Below are positions 42,853 through 51,310 of a stretch of DNA of 64,000 nucleotides, in pieces; the first letter of the stretch is position 1, and each line of letters begins with the position of its first letter. The DNA is from PFJX01 sp040757575 (lineage in GTDB: Bacteria > Pseudomonadota > Gammaproteobacteria > Burkholderiales > Thiobacillaceae): positions 310,001 to 374,000 of the forward strand of contig JBFLXA010000001.1 of the NCBI GenBank assembly GCA_040757575.1. Direction: 5' to 3'. The notes under the pieces were generated by a model that did not search any database, had not been told where the DNA came from, and saw only the letters and a program-made list of their open reading frames with translations. The position numbers and the translations under genes are program-made.

Positions 42853-45330
42853 ATGCCTGAAGCCACTCGCCCCCGCCCCGCTCCCGGCGGCGCACCTGCC
42901 TGTTTCCATTGCGGCGAACCCGTGCCCCGGGGTGCCAGTTATTTCATCCGCTATCAGGATTCGGCCAAGCCGGCCTGCTGCCTGGGCTGCCAGGCCGTGG
43001 CCCAGACCATCATCGATTCCGGCAACGGCGATTACTACCGCCTGCGCACGGATATGCCCCCGACGCCGGAGGCGGCCCTGGAAGAACTGAAGAACCTCAA
43101 GCTCTACGACATCCCGGAAGTCCAGGCGAGCTTCGTCAACAGCGCGGGTGAGGACGACAACATCCGGGAAGCCAACCTGATCATGGAAGGCATCGTCTGC
43201 GCCGCCTGCGTGTGGCTGAACGAGCGCCACCTGCATCAACTCCCCGGCGTACTGGGGGCCGACATCAACTTCTCCACCCGGCGGGCCCGGGTACGCTGGG
43301 ACAATCGCAAGATCCAGCTTTCCGACATCCTGAAAAGCATCCAGGACATCGGTTATCTGGCCTACCCCTTTGACAGCAACCGCCAGGAAGAACTGTTCCG
43401 CAAGGAACGCAATACGGCCATTCGCCGCCTGGCCATCGCCGGCCTAGGGATGATGCAGGTGATGATGTATGCCGTGCCCGTCTACATGGCCGAAGCCGGC
43501 ACCATGACCCGGGACATTGAGGCCCTGATGCGGGTGGCCAGCCTGTTGCTCACCACGCCAGTGGTGTTCTATTCCGCCTGGCCCTTCTTCCAGGGGGCCT
43601 GGCGGGACCTGAAGCTGTACCGGGCAGGCATGGACGTACCCGTGGCCCTGGGAGTGGGCCTGGCCTATCTGGCCAGTATCTACGGCACTTTTACCGGCAG
43701 TGAGGACGTATATTTCGACTCGGTGGTGATGTTCGTCTTCTTCTTGCTCACCGGCCGATTCCTGGAAATGAATGCCCGCAAGAAGTCGGCGGAGGCGGCG
43801 GAAAGCCTGGTGAAGCTGATACCTGCCGCCGCCGTGCGCCTGCCGGGCTTTCCCGGCAACCGGGAAGAGGAAACCATCGCCGCCGTGAAACTGGTGCCCG
43901 GCGACCATGTGCTGGTGGGCCCGGGAGAAAGCTTCCCCGCTGACGGCAGCGTGGCGGAAGGCGTATCCAACGTTGACGAATCCCTGCTCACGGGCGAGTC
44001 CCATCCGGTCAGCAAAGCAGCCTCAAGCCAGGTCATCGGGGGCACCCTGAACCTGGAAAGCCCCCTGGTGGTGAAGGTGGAAAAGGTGGGCGCCGACACC
44101 GTGCTTTCCGGCATCGTGCGCCTGCTGGACCGGGCCCTGGCGGAGAAGCCCCATCTGGCCCTGCTGGCGGATCGGGTTGCTGCCTGGTTCGTGCTGGCCC
44201 TGTTGCTTGTGGCCGTCGGCGTGGCCACAGCCTGGTATTTCGTGGACCCGGACCGGGCCTTCTGGATCACGGTTTCCGTTCTGGTGGTGTCCTGCCCCTG
44301 CGCCCTGGGCCTGGCCACGCCGGCCGCCCTGACCGCCGCCCTGGGCCGGCTCACCCGTCTGGGGCTGTTGTCCACCCGGGGCCACGCCCTGGAAACCCTG
44401 GCCCGGGCCACGGACTTCGTGTTCGACAAAACCGGCACCCTCACCACCGGCGAATTCAGCCTGCGGGGCGTGTACCCGCTGCGGGGAGAGCAAACCCGGG
44501 CCCTGGATATCGCCTGGGCCCTGGAGCAGGGGGCCACCCATCCGGTGGCCAGCGCCCTGCGTGCAGCCAACGCCCAGGGGGCCCGGCTACAGGCCCAGGA
44601 ACTGCGCTACATTCCTGGCAAAGGCGTTACGGGCACCTTGGATGGTCGCTCCTATCGGCTGGGCACACCGGATTTCGTCGGCGCCCACCCCCTCGACATC
44701 CACGCTCCGGGTCTCACCCTGGTGGGGCTGGCGGACGAAGAAGGCCTGCTGGCCTGGTTTGCCCTGGGGGATGCCCTACGGCCCCAGGCGCGCCAACTCA
44801 TTGCCGAACTGAAGTCTCTGGGCGTGAACCTGCATCTCTATTCCGGCGACCGGGACGAAAACGTCCAGGCCCTGGCCCGGGAACTGGGCATCGGGGATGC
44901 CCGTGGCGATATGTTGCCCCAGGACAAGCTGGATGCGGTGAAAGCCCTGCAAGGGCACGGCGCCATCGTCGCCATGACCGGTGACGGGGTCAATGACGCC
45001 CCGGTCCTCGCCCAGGCCCAGGTGTCCATTGCCGTGGACCAGGGGGCCGAGGCCGCCCAGGCGGCGGCGGACATGGTGCTGCTCTCCAGTGAGATCGGCC
45101 GCCTGGCGGACGGCGTGCGCCAAGCCCGCAAGACCCAGAAGATCATCCGCCAGAACCTGGCCTGGGCTGCGGCCTACAATCTGCTTGCCCTGCCGGCGGC
45201 AGCCATGGGCTACGTCACCCCCTGGATGGCAGGTATCGGCATGTCCTTGTCCTCCTTGCTGGTCGTGCTCAACGCCATGCGGTTGTCTCGCCCTGTTTCC
45301 CACGCTGACGATAGGGGCGTAGCCCCATAA
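42853..45330 (+). CDS. ccoI: Cation-transporting P-type ATPase CcoI (FixI), cbb3 oxidase copper supply
   Basis: The 825-residue P1B ATPase exports copper for the cbb3 oxidase. A Cys-rich N-terminal domain with CFHCG and CCLGC (about 17-45) precedes an HMA-like domain with GIVCAACVW (about 113-121). The membrane CPC motif SCPCALGLATPAA lies near 485. DKTGTLTTG holds the phosphorylated aspartate and MTGDGVNDAPVLAQA is the hinge. About eight helices are present. It follows rsmA by 11 nt and starts the cco cluster. Confidence 0.94.
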   Translation: MPEATRPRPAPGGAPACFHCGEPVPRGASYFIRYQDSAKPACCLGCQAVAQTIIDSGNGDYYRLRTDMPPTPEAALEELKNLKLYDIPEVQASFVNSAGEDDNIREANLIMEGIVCAACVWLNERHLHQLPGVLGADINFSTRRARVRWDNRKIQLSDILKSIQDIGYLAYPFDSNRQEELFRKERNTAIRRLAIAGLGMMQVMMYAVPVYMAEAGTMTRDIEALMRVASLLLTTPVVFYSAWPFFQGAWRDLKLYRAGMDVPVALGVGLAYLASIYGTFTGSEDVYFDSVVMFVFFLLTGRFLEMNARKKSAEAAESLVKLIPAAAVRLPGFPGNREEETIAAVKLVPGDHVLVGPGESFPADGSVAEGVSNVDESLLTGESHPVSKAASSQVIGGTLNLESPLVVKVEKVGADTVLSGIVRLLDRALAEKPHLALLADRVAAWFVLALLLVAVGVATAWYFVDPDRAFWITVSVLVVSCPCALGLATPAALTAALGRLTRLGLLSTRGHALETLARATDFVFDKTGTLTTGEFSLRGVYPLRGEQTRALDIAWALEQGATHPVASALRAANAQGARLQAQELRYIPGKGVTGTLDGRSYRLGTPDFVGAHPLDIHAPGLTLVGLADEEGLLAWFALGDALRPQARQLIAELKSLGVNLHLYSGDRDENVQALARELGIGDARGDMLPQDKLDAVKALQGHGAIVAMTGDGVNDAPVLAQAQVSIAVDQGAEAAQAAADMVLLSSEIGRLADGVRQARKTQKIIRQNLAWAAAYNLLALPAAAMGYVTPWMAGIGMSLSSLLVVLNAMRLSRPVSHADDRGVAP

Positions 45331-45394
45331 TTTTTTTTGATTGCACCTAGCCAGTGCATACCCATACCATGGGCGCCGCTAATAAAAATCCCTC

Positions 45395-45577
45395 ATGGAC
45401 ATCCTCTATCTGCTTATTCCGCTGAGTTTGGTTTTTGTGGCCCTGATCGCCCTGGTTTTCCTGTGGGCCGTGAAGAGCGGCCAGTTCGAAGACATGGAAG
45501 GGCCCGCCCACCGGATATTGATGGATGACGATTCCCCCCCCTCATCCGATACCAAGTCTGACAAGGGGGTACATTGA
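45395..45577 (+). CDS. ccoS: cbb3 oxidase maturation protein CcoS
   Basis: The 60-residue protein has one membrane helix (about 4-26) with the family pattern MDILYLLIPLSLVFVALIALVFLWAVKSGQFEDMEGPAHRIL. It is needed for cofactor insertion into cbb3 oxidase. The stop codon lies within an FNR-type box for ccoN. Confidence 0.92.
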   Translation: MDILYLLIPLSLVFVALIALVFLWAVKSGQFEDMEGPAHRILMDDDSPPSSDTKSDKGVH

Positions 45578-45587
45578 CTTGAGTCAA
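45574..45587 (+). promoter_or_regulatory. FNR/ANR-type box upstream of ccoN
   Basis: TTGACTTGAGTCAA is a perfect dyad (TTGAC, four bases, GTCAA) close to TTGAT-N4-ATCAA. It overlaps the ccoS stop and lies 80 nt before ccoN. A TAGGAT at 45597-45602 is too close (centre 16-17 bp away) for a class II promoter, so the exact start point is unclear. Confidence 0.6.
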
Positions 45588-45603
45588 CTAGATATTTAGG
45601 ATT

Positions 45604-45634
45604 CGAATGTCGTTTTTTTGACATTCGTTTTTTT
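45604..45634 (+). terminator. Terminator-like hairpin between ccoS and ccoN
   Basis: CGAATGTC and GACATTCG form a perfect 8-bp stem around a GTTTTTTT loop, followed by TTTTTTT. It lies after the FNR-type box and 32 nt before the ccoN ATG. Confidence 0.7.
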
Positions 45635-45666
45635 GTGACCCAGCCTTAACTGCTAAGGAGACCCGT

Positions 45667-47097
45667 ATGGAAGCAACATACAACTATAAGGTCGTCCGCC
45701 AGTTCGCCATCATGACGGTTGTATGGGGAATTGTCGGTATGCTGGTCGGTGTAATCATTGCCGCCCAGTTGATTTGGCCAGATCTCACCAAGGACCTCGG
45801 TCCATTGTCGGCCATCCTCTCATACGGTCGCCTGCGTCCGTTGCATACCAACGCGGTGATTTTCGCTTTCGGCGGTTCCGCACTTTTCGCCACTTCCCTG
45901 TACGTCGTACAACGCACCTGCCAGACCCGCCTGCTATCTGACGGCCTGGCTGCCTTCGTGTTCTGGGGCTGGCAGCTCATCATCCTCCTGGCTGCGGTCA
46001 GTCTGCCCCTGGGCTTCACCACCGGCAAGGAATACGCCGAGCTGGAGTGGCCCATCGACATCCTGATCACCGTGGTGTGGGTGTCTTACGCTGTGCTGTT
46101 CTTCGGCACGATCATGAAGCGCAAGACCAAGCACATCTACGTGGCCAACTGGTTCTTTGGCGCCTACATCGTCACCATCGCCCTGCTGCACTTGGTCAAC
46201 AGCGCCGAACTGCCGGTGACCCTGACCAAGTCTTACTCCGCTTACGCCGGGGTGCACGACGCCATGGTGCAGTGGTGGTACGGCCATAACGCCGTGGGCT
46301 TCTTCCTGACCACCGCCTTCCTGGGCATGATGTATTACTTCATACCCAAGCAGGCCGGCCGCCCCATCTTCTCCTACCGCCTGTCCATCGTGCACTTCTG
46401 GGCGCTGAACTTCATCTACATGTGGGCCGGTCCTCACCACCTCATGTACACCGCCCTGCCCGACTGGACCCAGTCCCTGGGTATGGTGTTCTCCCTGATG
46501 CTGATCGCGCCTTCCTGGGGCGGCATGATGAACGGCATCATGACCCTGTCCGGCGCCTGGCATAAGCTGCGCACCGACCCCATCATCAAGTTCCTCATCA
46601 CCGCCATGTCCTTCTACGGCATGTCCACCTTCGAGGGCCCGATGATGTCGGTGAAGACCGTGAACGCCCTGTCCCACTACACCGAGTGGACCGTGGGTCA
46701 CGTGCACTCCGGCGCGCTGGGCTGGGTGGCCATGATCTCCATCGGCTCCCTGTACCACCTGATCCCCCGCCTGTTCGGCCGCGAGGAAATGTGGAGCACC
46801 CGCCTGATCAACGTCCACTTCTGGTGGTCCACCATCGGCGTCGTGCTGTACATCGCCGCTCTCTGGATCGCCGGTGTGGCCCAGGGCCTGATGTGGCGCG
46901 CCACCAATGCGGACGGCACCCTGACCTACAGCTTTGCCCAGTCGGTCAACGCCATGTATCCGTTCTACACGATTCGTTTGATCGGCGGCTTCATGTTCTT
47001 CGCGGGCATGCTGCTGATGGCTTACAACGTGTGGAAGACCGTCGCCGCCGGCAAGGCTGTGAACGACGCCCGCATCCCCGAAGCTGTTGCGGCTTGA
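45667..47097 (+). CDS. ccoN: cbb3-type cytochrome c oxidase subunit I
   Basis: The 476-residue catalytic subunit reduces oxygen at the haem b3-CuB centre. Twelve helices are expected. RPLHTNAVIFAFGG holds a haem b histidine, and WWYGHNAVGFFLT plus WAGPHHLMYTALP hold the CuB ligands. SHYTEWTVGHVHSGALGW carries the later histidines. AAGGAG sits at the right distance before the ATG. It heads ccoNOQP. Confidence 0.97.
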   Translation: MEATYNYKVVRQFAIMTVVWGIVGMLVGVIIAAQLIWPDLTKDLGPLSAILSYGRLRPLHTNAVIFAFGGSALFATSLYVVQRTCQTRLLSDGLAAFVFWGWQLIILLAAVSLPLGFTTGKEYAELEWPIDILITVVWVSYAVLFFGTIMKRKTKHIYVANWFFGAYIVTIALLHLVNSAELPVTLTKSYSAYAGVHDAMVQWWYGHNAVGFFLTTAFLGMMYYFIPKQAGRPIFSYRLSIVHFWALNFIYMWAGPHHLMYTALPDWTQSLGMVFSLMLIAPSWGGMMNGIMTLSGAWHKLRTDPIIKFLITAMSFYGMSTFEGPMMSVKTVNALSHYTEWTVGHVHSGALGWVAMISIGSLYHLIPRLFGREEMWSTRLINVHFWWSTIGVVLYIAALWIAGVAQGLMWRATNADGTLTYSFAQSVNAMYPFYTIRLIGGFMFFAGMLLMAYNVWKTVAAGKAVNDARIPEAVAA

Positions 47098-47127
47098 CCC
47101 GGAACATCTCGGATAAGGAGATCAAAC

Positions 47128-47754
47128 ATGTCAGCACACAAGGTTCTTGAAAAGAACATCGGCCTGCTCATGGTCCTGACCTTCGTGGTCGTGGCCATCG
47201 GCGGCCTGGTCCAGATCGTGCCCCTGTTCTTCCAGAAGTCCACCACGGAGCCGATCGAAGGTCTTAAGCCCTACAGCGCCCTGCAATTGGCGGGCCGGGA
47301 CATCTACATCCGGGAAGGCTGCTACAACTGCCACTCCCAGATGATCCGTCCCTTCCGCGCAGAGACCGAGCGCTACGGCCACTTCTCCGTGGCCGGCGAG
47401 TTCGTCTACGACCGCCCGTTCCAGTGGGGTTCCAAGCGCACCGGTCCGGACCTGCACCGGGTTGGCGGCCGTTACTCCGATGACTGGCACTACGCCCACA
47501 TGATGGATCCCCGCTCCGTGGTACCGGAATCCAACATGCCGGCCTATGCCTGGCTGGCGGATGCCCCGGCGGACGACGGCACCATCCAGAAAAAGATGAC
47601 CGTGCTGAAAAACTGGGCCGGCCATCCCTATACGGATGAGGAAATCGCCCAGGCTTCGGACGAACTGCAAGGCAAGACGGAGATGGATGCCATCATCGCC
47701 TACCTGCAAGTGCTCGGCACCTACGGTCCCAAGCCCACGCAAGCGGCCAACTGA
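47128..47754 (+). CDS. ccoO: cbb3-type cytochrome c oxidase subunit II (monohaem)
   Basis: The 208-residue membrane-anchored cytochrome has one N-terminal helix (about 12-34) and one haem motif, CYNCHSQM (about 65-72), with NMPAYAWL supplying the methionine ligand. It passes electrons from CcoP to CcoN. Confidence 0.96.
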   Translation: MSAHKVLEKNIGLLMVLTFVVVAIGGLVQIVPLFFQKSTTEPIEGLKPYSALQLAGRDIYIREGCYNCHSQMIRPFRAETERYGHFSVAGEFVYDRPFQWGSKRTGPDLHRVGGRYSDDWHYAHMMDPRSVVPESNMPAYAWLADAPADDGTIQKKMTVLKNWAGHPYTDEEIAQASDELQGKTEMDAIIAYLQVLGTYGPKPTQAAN

Positions 47755-47755
47755 C

Positions 47756-47929
47756 ATGGACGCCGGTTTCTTTGGATCCATCGCCACCGTGCTGTTCTTC
47801 CTGGTGTTCATCGGCATCATCTGGTGGGCTTTTCACCGGGAAAACAAGCAGAAGTTCAACGATGCGGCCCAGCTTCCCTTCCAGGAAGACGCCGACAAAC
47901 CCGACGAAACCGGCAAAGCGCCTAATTGA
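47756..47929 (+). CDS. ccoQ: cbb3 oxidase small subunit CcoQ
   Basis: The 57-residue protein has one membrane helix (about 7-25, GSIATVLFFLVFIGIIWWAF) and a charged tail ending DKPDETGKAPN. It stabilises the oxidase. It starts one base after the ccoO stop. Confidence 0.9.
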   Translation: MDAGFFGSIATVLFFLVFIGIIWWAFHRENKQKFNDAAQLPFQEDADKPDETGKAPN

Positions 47930-47942
47930 TTAGGAGACACTC

Positions 47943-48959
47943 ATGATTGCTGGATATGCAATTCCCGACTTTGTCAGTGATTTCTGGCATTACTACATCG
48001 CCGTACTGACCATTGCAGGCATCCTGTTCTCGCTGTGGATTCTGCGCAGCCAGACCACACAAAAACTGGCGGCAGGCGAACAAGCCGAACTCATGGCCCC
48101 CACCTGGGACGGCGACCTGCAGGAACTGAACAACCCGCTGCCCCGTTGGTGGATGTGGATGTTTTACGGCCTGATCTTCTTCTCCATCATCTATCTGGTG
48201 CTCTACCCCGGCGTGGGCAAGTTCTCCGGCGTATGGAACTGGTCTTCCGCAGACCAGTACGCCTCCGAGAAAGAGCGCGTGGATGCCAAGTTCAATGCTG
48301 TCATGCAACCCTTCATGGGCCAGGACATCATGACCGTGGCTGCCAACCCGGATGCACGCAAGATGGGCGAGAACCTGTATCTGACCTACTGCTCCCAGTG
48401 CCACGGCTCCGATGCCCAGGGCGCCAAGGGCTTCCCCAACCTGGCAGACAACCAGTGGCTGTTCGGCGGCACCCCCGACGATATCAAGGCCAGCATCTCC
48501 GGTGGCCGTATCGCGGAAATGCCGGGTGGCATGGCAGGGGATGAGCAGAGCGCCAAGGAAATTGCCAACTATGTCCTCTCCATGGGCGGCAAACCCCATG
48601 ACGCTGCCCTGGCCGCAGTCGGCAAGGACAAATACGCCGTCTGTGCCGGCTGCCACGGAGAAGATGGCAAGGGCATGCCCGCCGCCAGCTTCCCCAACAT
48701 CGTGGACGATGCCTGGCAGTACGGAGGTTCCGAAGCCGCCATCATCGAGTCCATCGTCAAGGGCCGTAAGGGCGGCATGCCTGCCCAGGCCCATCTGGGC
48801 GATGCCAAAATCCACCTGCTGACCGCCTATGTGTGGGGTCTGGGTGGTGGCCAGAAGCCTGTAGAGGTGGTTGCCGCTCCTGTGGAAGATGCTGCTGCCG
48901 ATGCCGCCGCTGCTGATGCAGCAGCCGGAGGCGAAGCCGCCGCACCGGCAGCCAATTAA
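47943..48959 (+). CDS. ccoP: cbb3-type cytochrome c oxidase subunit III (dihaem)
   Basis: The 338-residue subunit has two membrane helices (about 14-32 and 66-86) and two haem motifs, CSQCHGSD and CAGCHGEDG (about residues 150 and 235), in tandem cytochrome c domains. It accepts electrons from soluble cytochromes. The last 40 residues are an Ala-rich low-complexity tail not needed for the fold. Confidence 0.96.
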   Translation: MIAGYAIPDFVSDFWHYYIAVLTIAGILFSLWILRSQTTQKLAAGEQAELMAPTWDGDLQELNNPLPRWWMWMFYGLIFFSIIYLVLYPGVGKFSGVWNWSSADQYASEKERVDAKFNAVMQPFMGQDIMTVAANPDARKMGENLYLTYCSQCHGSDAQGAKGFPNLADNQWLFGGTPDDIKASISGGRIAEMPGGMAGDEQSAKEIANYVLSMGGKPHDAALAAVGKDKYAVCAGCHGEDGKGMPAASFPNIVDDAWQYGGSEAAIIESIVKGRKGGMPAQAHLGDAKIHLLTAYVWGLGGGQKPVEVVAAPVEDAAADAAAADAAAGGEAAAPAAN

Positions 48960-48972
48960 GAAGCATATCGGT

Positions 48973-49042
48973 GGCCGCACCAGTCCTGCACTGGCGCGGC
49001 CCCGGAAAGCAGACTGTTCCAACGAGCGGTCTGCTTTCCGGG
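48973..49042 (+). other. Two strong hairpins between ccoP and ccoG
   Basis: The first (48973-49001) pairs GGCCGC/GCGGCC and CCAGT/ACTGG around CCTGC with one mismatch. The second (49001-49042) has a perfect 14-bp stem, CCCGGAAAGCAGAC with its complement, around a 14-nt loop. Neither is followed by a T run, so mRNA protection or partial termination is likelier than full termination. Confidence 0.65.
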
Positions 49043-49118
49043 ACATCCATCTCGGGACTGAGATTCCGTACCCACACCTACTATCGGGTCTGGAACCTTG
49101 GCAAAAGAGGACAGAAAA

Positions 49119-50540
49119 TTGACTGAACAGAAATCCACACCCAGCATCCCGGTCATCAAGGAAGGCGAACAGGAACAGTCCCTGTACGCGGTACACCAGA
49201 AGATCTACCCCAGAGCGGTCCAGGGATGGTTCAATTACTGGCGCATTGGTCTGGTGGTCCTGACCCAGCTTCTGTTCTACGGCCTGCCCTGGCTCCAGTG
49301 GGATGATCGTCAGGCCATCTTGTTTGACCTGGGTGCCCGCAAGTTCTATCTGTTCGATCTGGTCTTTTGGCCACAGGACTTCATCTGGCTTGCAGTTCTG
49401 CTGATCATTTCCGCCCTGGCCCTGTTCCTGTTCACGGCCATAGCCGGCCGCTTGTGGTGTGGTTATGCCTGCCCCCAAACGGTGTACACCGAATTGTTCA
49501 TGTGGGTGGAAGGCTGGTTCGAGGGCGATTACAAGAAACAGCAGAAACTCAGCAGCATGCCCTGGAACGGCGAGAAGATCCTGCGCCGGGGCGGCAAGCA
49601 TCTGGCCTGGATCATCCTGGCCCTGTGGACCGGCTTCACCTTCGTGGCCTACTTCACCCCCGCGACCCTGCTCTGGCAGGAATTGACGAGCATGAGCCTG
49701 GGCCCCTGGGAGACCTTCTGGATATTGTTCTATGCCTTTGCCACCTGGGGTTTCGCCGGCTTCATGCGGGAACAGGTCTGCAAATACATGTGTCCCTATG
49801 CCCGCTTCCAGAGCGTGATGTTCGACCAGGACACCCTGATCATCACCTATGACTACCGCCGCGGCGAAGGTCGGGGGCCCCGCAAGAAAGGCGTGGATTA
49901 CAAGGCCCAGGGGTTGGGGGATTGCGTGGACTGCGGCATCTGTGTTCAGGTCTGCCCCACCGGCATCGATATCCGCAATGGCCTACAGTACATGTGCATC
50001 GGCTGCGCCGCCTGTATCGACGCCTGCGACCAGGTCATGGAAAAAATGGATTACCCGAAGGGACTGATCCGCTATTCCACCCAGAACGCCATCGAGGGCA
50101 AGTACCCGGACAACCAGATTCTGAAGCACGTCTTCCGGCCCCGGACGCTCCTCTACACTGTGGTGCTGACAGCCATCATCGGCGCGTTCCTGTACACCCT
50201 GGCATCCCGCATCCCCCTGCGCACGGACGTCATCCGCGACCGTCTCACCCTGTCCCGGGAAGCGGAAGACGGCCGGATCGAAAACATCTACCGGCTGCAG
50301 ATCATCAACATGGACGGCCTCCCCCATCGCTACACCATCCAGGCTACTGGCATCGAAGGGCTGACGGTCCATTCCGGATCCCAAGTGGAAATCCCTGCCC
50401 TGGGCACCACCAACGTCAATGTCTCGCTCCGGGCGGACCGGCTGAAGCTGGATCGGCCTAGCTACCCGGTGGTGTTCACCATCCAGGCAGAAGATGCACC
50501 GGACATCCGCCGCGAGGCCAAGTCCAGTTTCCTGCGCTAA
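49119..50540 (+). CDS. ccoG: cbb3 oxidase assembly protein CcoG (polyferredoxin)
   Basis: The 473-residue membrane protein reduces copper during cbb3 assembly. After WFNYWRIGLVVLTQ and several helices come RLWCGYACPQTVYTELFMW and two clusters in CVDCGICVQVCP and CIGCAACIDACD. A C-terminal Ig-like domain (about 365-470) ends the protein. I prefer the TTG at 49119, which has AAAGAGG eight bases upstream, over a TTG 21 nt earlier that has no such site. Confidence 0.93.
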   Translation: MTEQKSTPSIPVIKEGEQEQSLYAVHQKIYPRAVQGWFNYWRIGLVVLTQLLFYGLPWLQWDDRQAILFDLGARKFYLFDLVFWPQDFIWLAVLLIISALALFLFTAIAGRLWCGYACPQTVYTELFMWVEGWFEGDYKKQQKLSSMPWNGEKILRRGGKHLAWIILALWTGFTFVAYFTPATLLWQELTSMSLGPWETFWILFYAFATWGFAGFMREQVCKYMCPYARFQSVMFDQDTLIITYDYRRGEGRGPRKKGVDYKAQGLGDCVDCGICVQVCPTGIDIRNGLQYMCIGCAACIDACDQVMEKMDYPKGLIRYSTQNAIEGKYPDNQILKHVFRPRTLLYTVVLTAIIGAFLYTLASRIPLRTDVIRDRLTLSREAEDGRIENIYRLQIINMDGLPHRYTIQATGIEGLTVHSGSQVEIPALGTTNVNVSLRADRLKLDRPSYPVVFTIQAEDAPDIRREAKSSFLR

Positions 50541-51092
50541 ATGGCCCACGGCATGACACACAACACACAGTCGTCTTCCAATGACAATCGCCCATGGTGG
50601 CAGGAACGCATGGTCTGGCTCATCATCGCGTTGCCGGTCACCGCGGTGCTGGCCAGCGTCGCCACCTATATGATTGCCTCCCAGGAACCGGTTTCCATGG
50701 TCCGGGCCCAGTACACGAAAACCGGCATGGCCATCGAGGAGCAGCGGGATGCGGCACTCAAGGCCGCGTCCCTGGGTATTTCGGCCACGCTGGACTACCG
50801 GGATGGCGCAGTCCGCATCCAGTTGCACGGCAACGCACCCATCGCTGAACCCCAACTCCTTTTGCACCTGGTGCACCCCACCCAGGAAGGCCTGGACCAA
50901 CAAATTCCCCTGACCCAAGCAGGTGAGGGGATATACCAAGCCCGCGTGTTACTGGCGGGCGAGGGCAAACGCCAACTTTTCCTGGAACCGCCCAGTCGGG
51001 ACTGGCAACTCCAGGGCTTGTGGCAAGCCCCTTTCATAGAAGAGACGAGCCTGAGCGCTGCCAGCGCACTCAATCCATCAACGCACCCGTAA
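50541..51092 (+). CDS. ccoH: cbb3 oxidase assembly protein CcoH (FixH family)
   Basis: The 183-residue protein has a short cytoplasmic N-terminus, WWQERMVWLIIALPVTAVLAS as its membrane helix (about 19-39), and a periplasmic domain with the DDYYKEG-like lysine segment of FixH largely replaced by VRAQYTKTGMAIEEQ. The ATG abuts the ccoG TAA. The family helps copper insertion into CcoN. Confidence 0.85.
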   Translation: MAHGMTHNTQSSSNDNRPWWQERMVWLIIALPVTAVLASVATYMIASQEPVSMVRAQYTKTGMAIEEQRDAALKAASLGISATLDYRDGAVRIQLHGNAPIAEPQLLLHLVHPTQEGLDQQIPLTQAGEGIYQARVLLAGEGKRQLFLEPPSRDWQLQGLWQAPFIEETSLSAASALNPSTHP

Positions 51093-51117
51093 GGGGGCTT
51101 ATAAAGGAGCTTGAAAA

Positions 51118-51252
51118 ATGGACGTCGTGATGAAAGAACTCTTTGGAAGCGACATTGGCCTGCTGAGTCTGTTCACCATCGGTTTCCTGATCGCCATGGG
51201 CTTGTTCATCTGGAATCGCCTGGCAAGCAAGTCGCGGGACCCCAACGCCTGA
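51118..51252 (+). CDS. DUF3149 family small membrane protein
   Basis: This 44-residue gene starts with MDVVMKELFGSDIGLLSLF and continues as one membrane helix (about 14-33), ending SKSRDPNA. The ELFGSDxGLLS pattern is that of DUF3149, small proteins found near respiratory genes. AAAGGAG lies ten bases before the ATG. It follows ccoH by 25 nt and seems to be the last gene of the cco transcript. Its function is unknown. Confidence 0.75.
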   Translation: MDVVMKELFGSDIGLLSLFTIGFLIAMGLFIWNRLASKSRDPNA

Positions 51253-51310
51253 TACTTGTAGTGCTTATGGCATACCCGTGGCGCCGATGCCCGGGTCTTG
51301 CCAAGGCGCC

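Noticed and set aside
51253..51310. Terminator between the cco cluster and fliI
   Set aside because: Short GC-rich inverted repeats are present but no T tract on either strand, so I do not call one.
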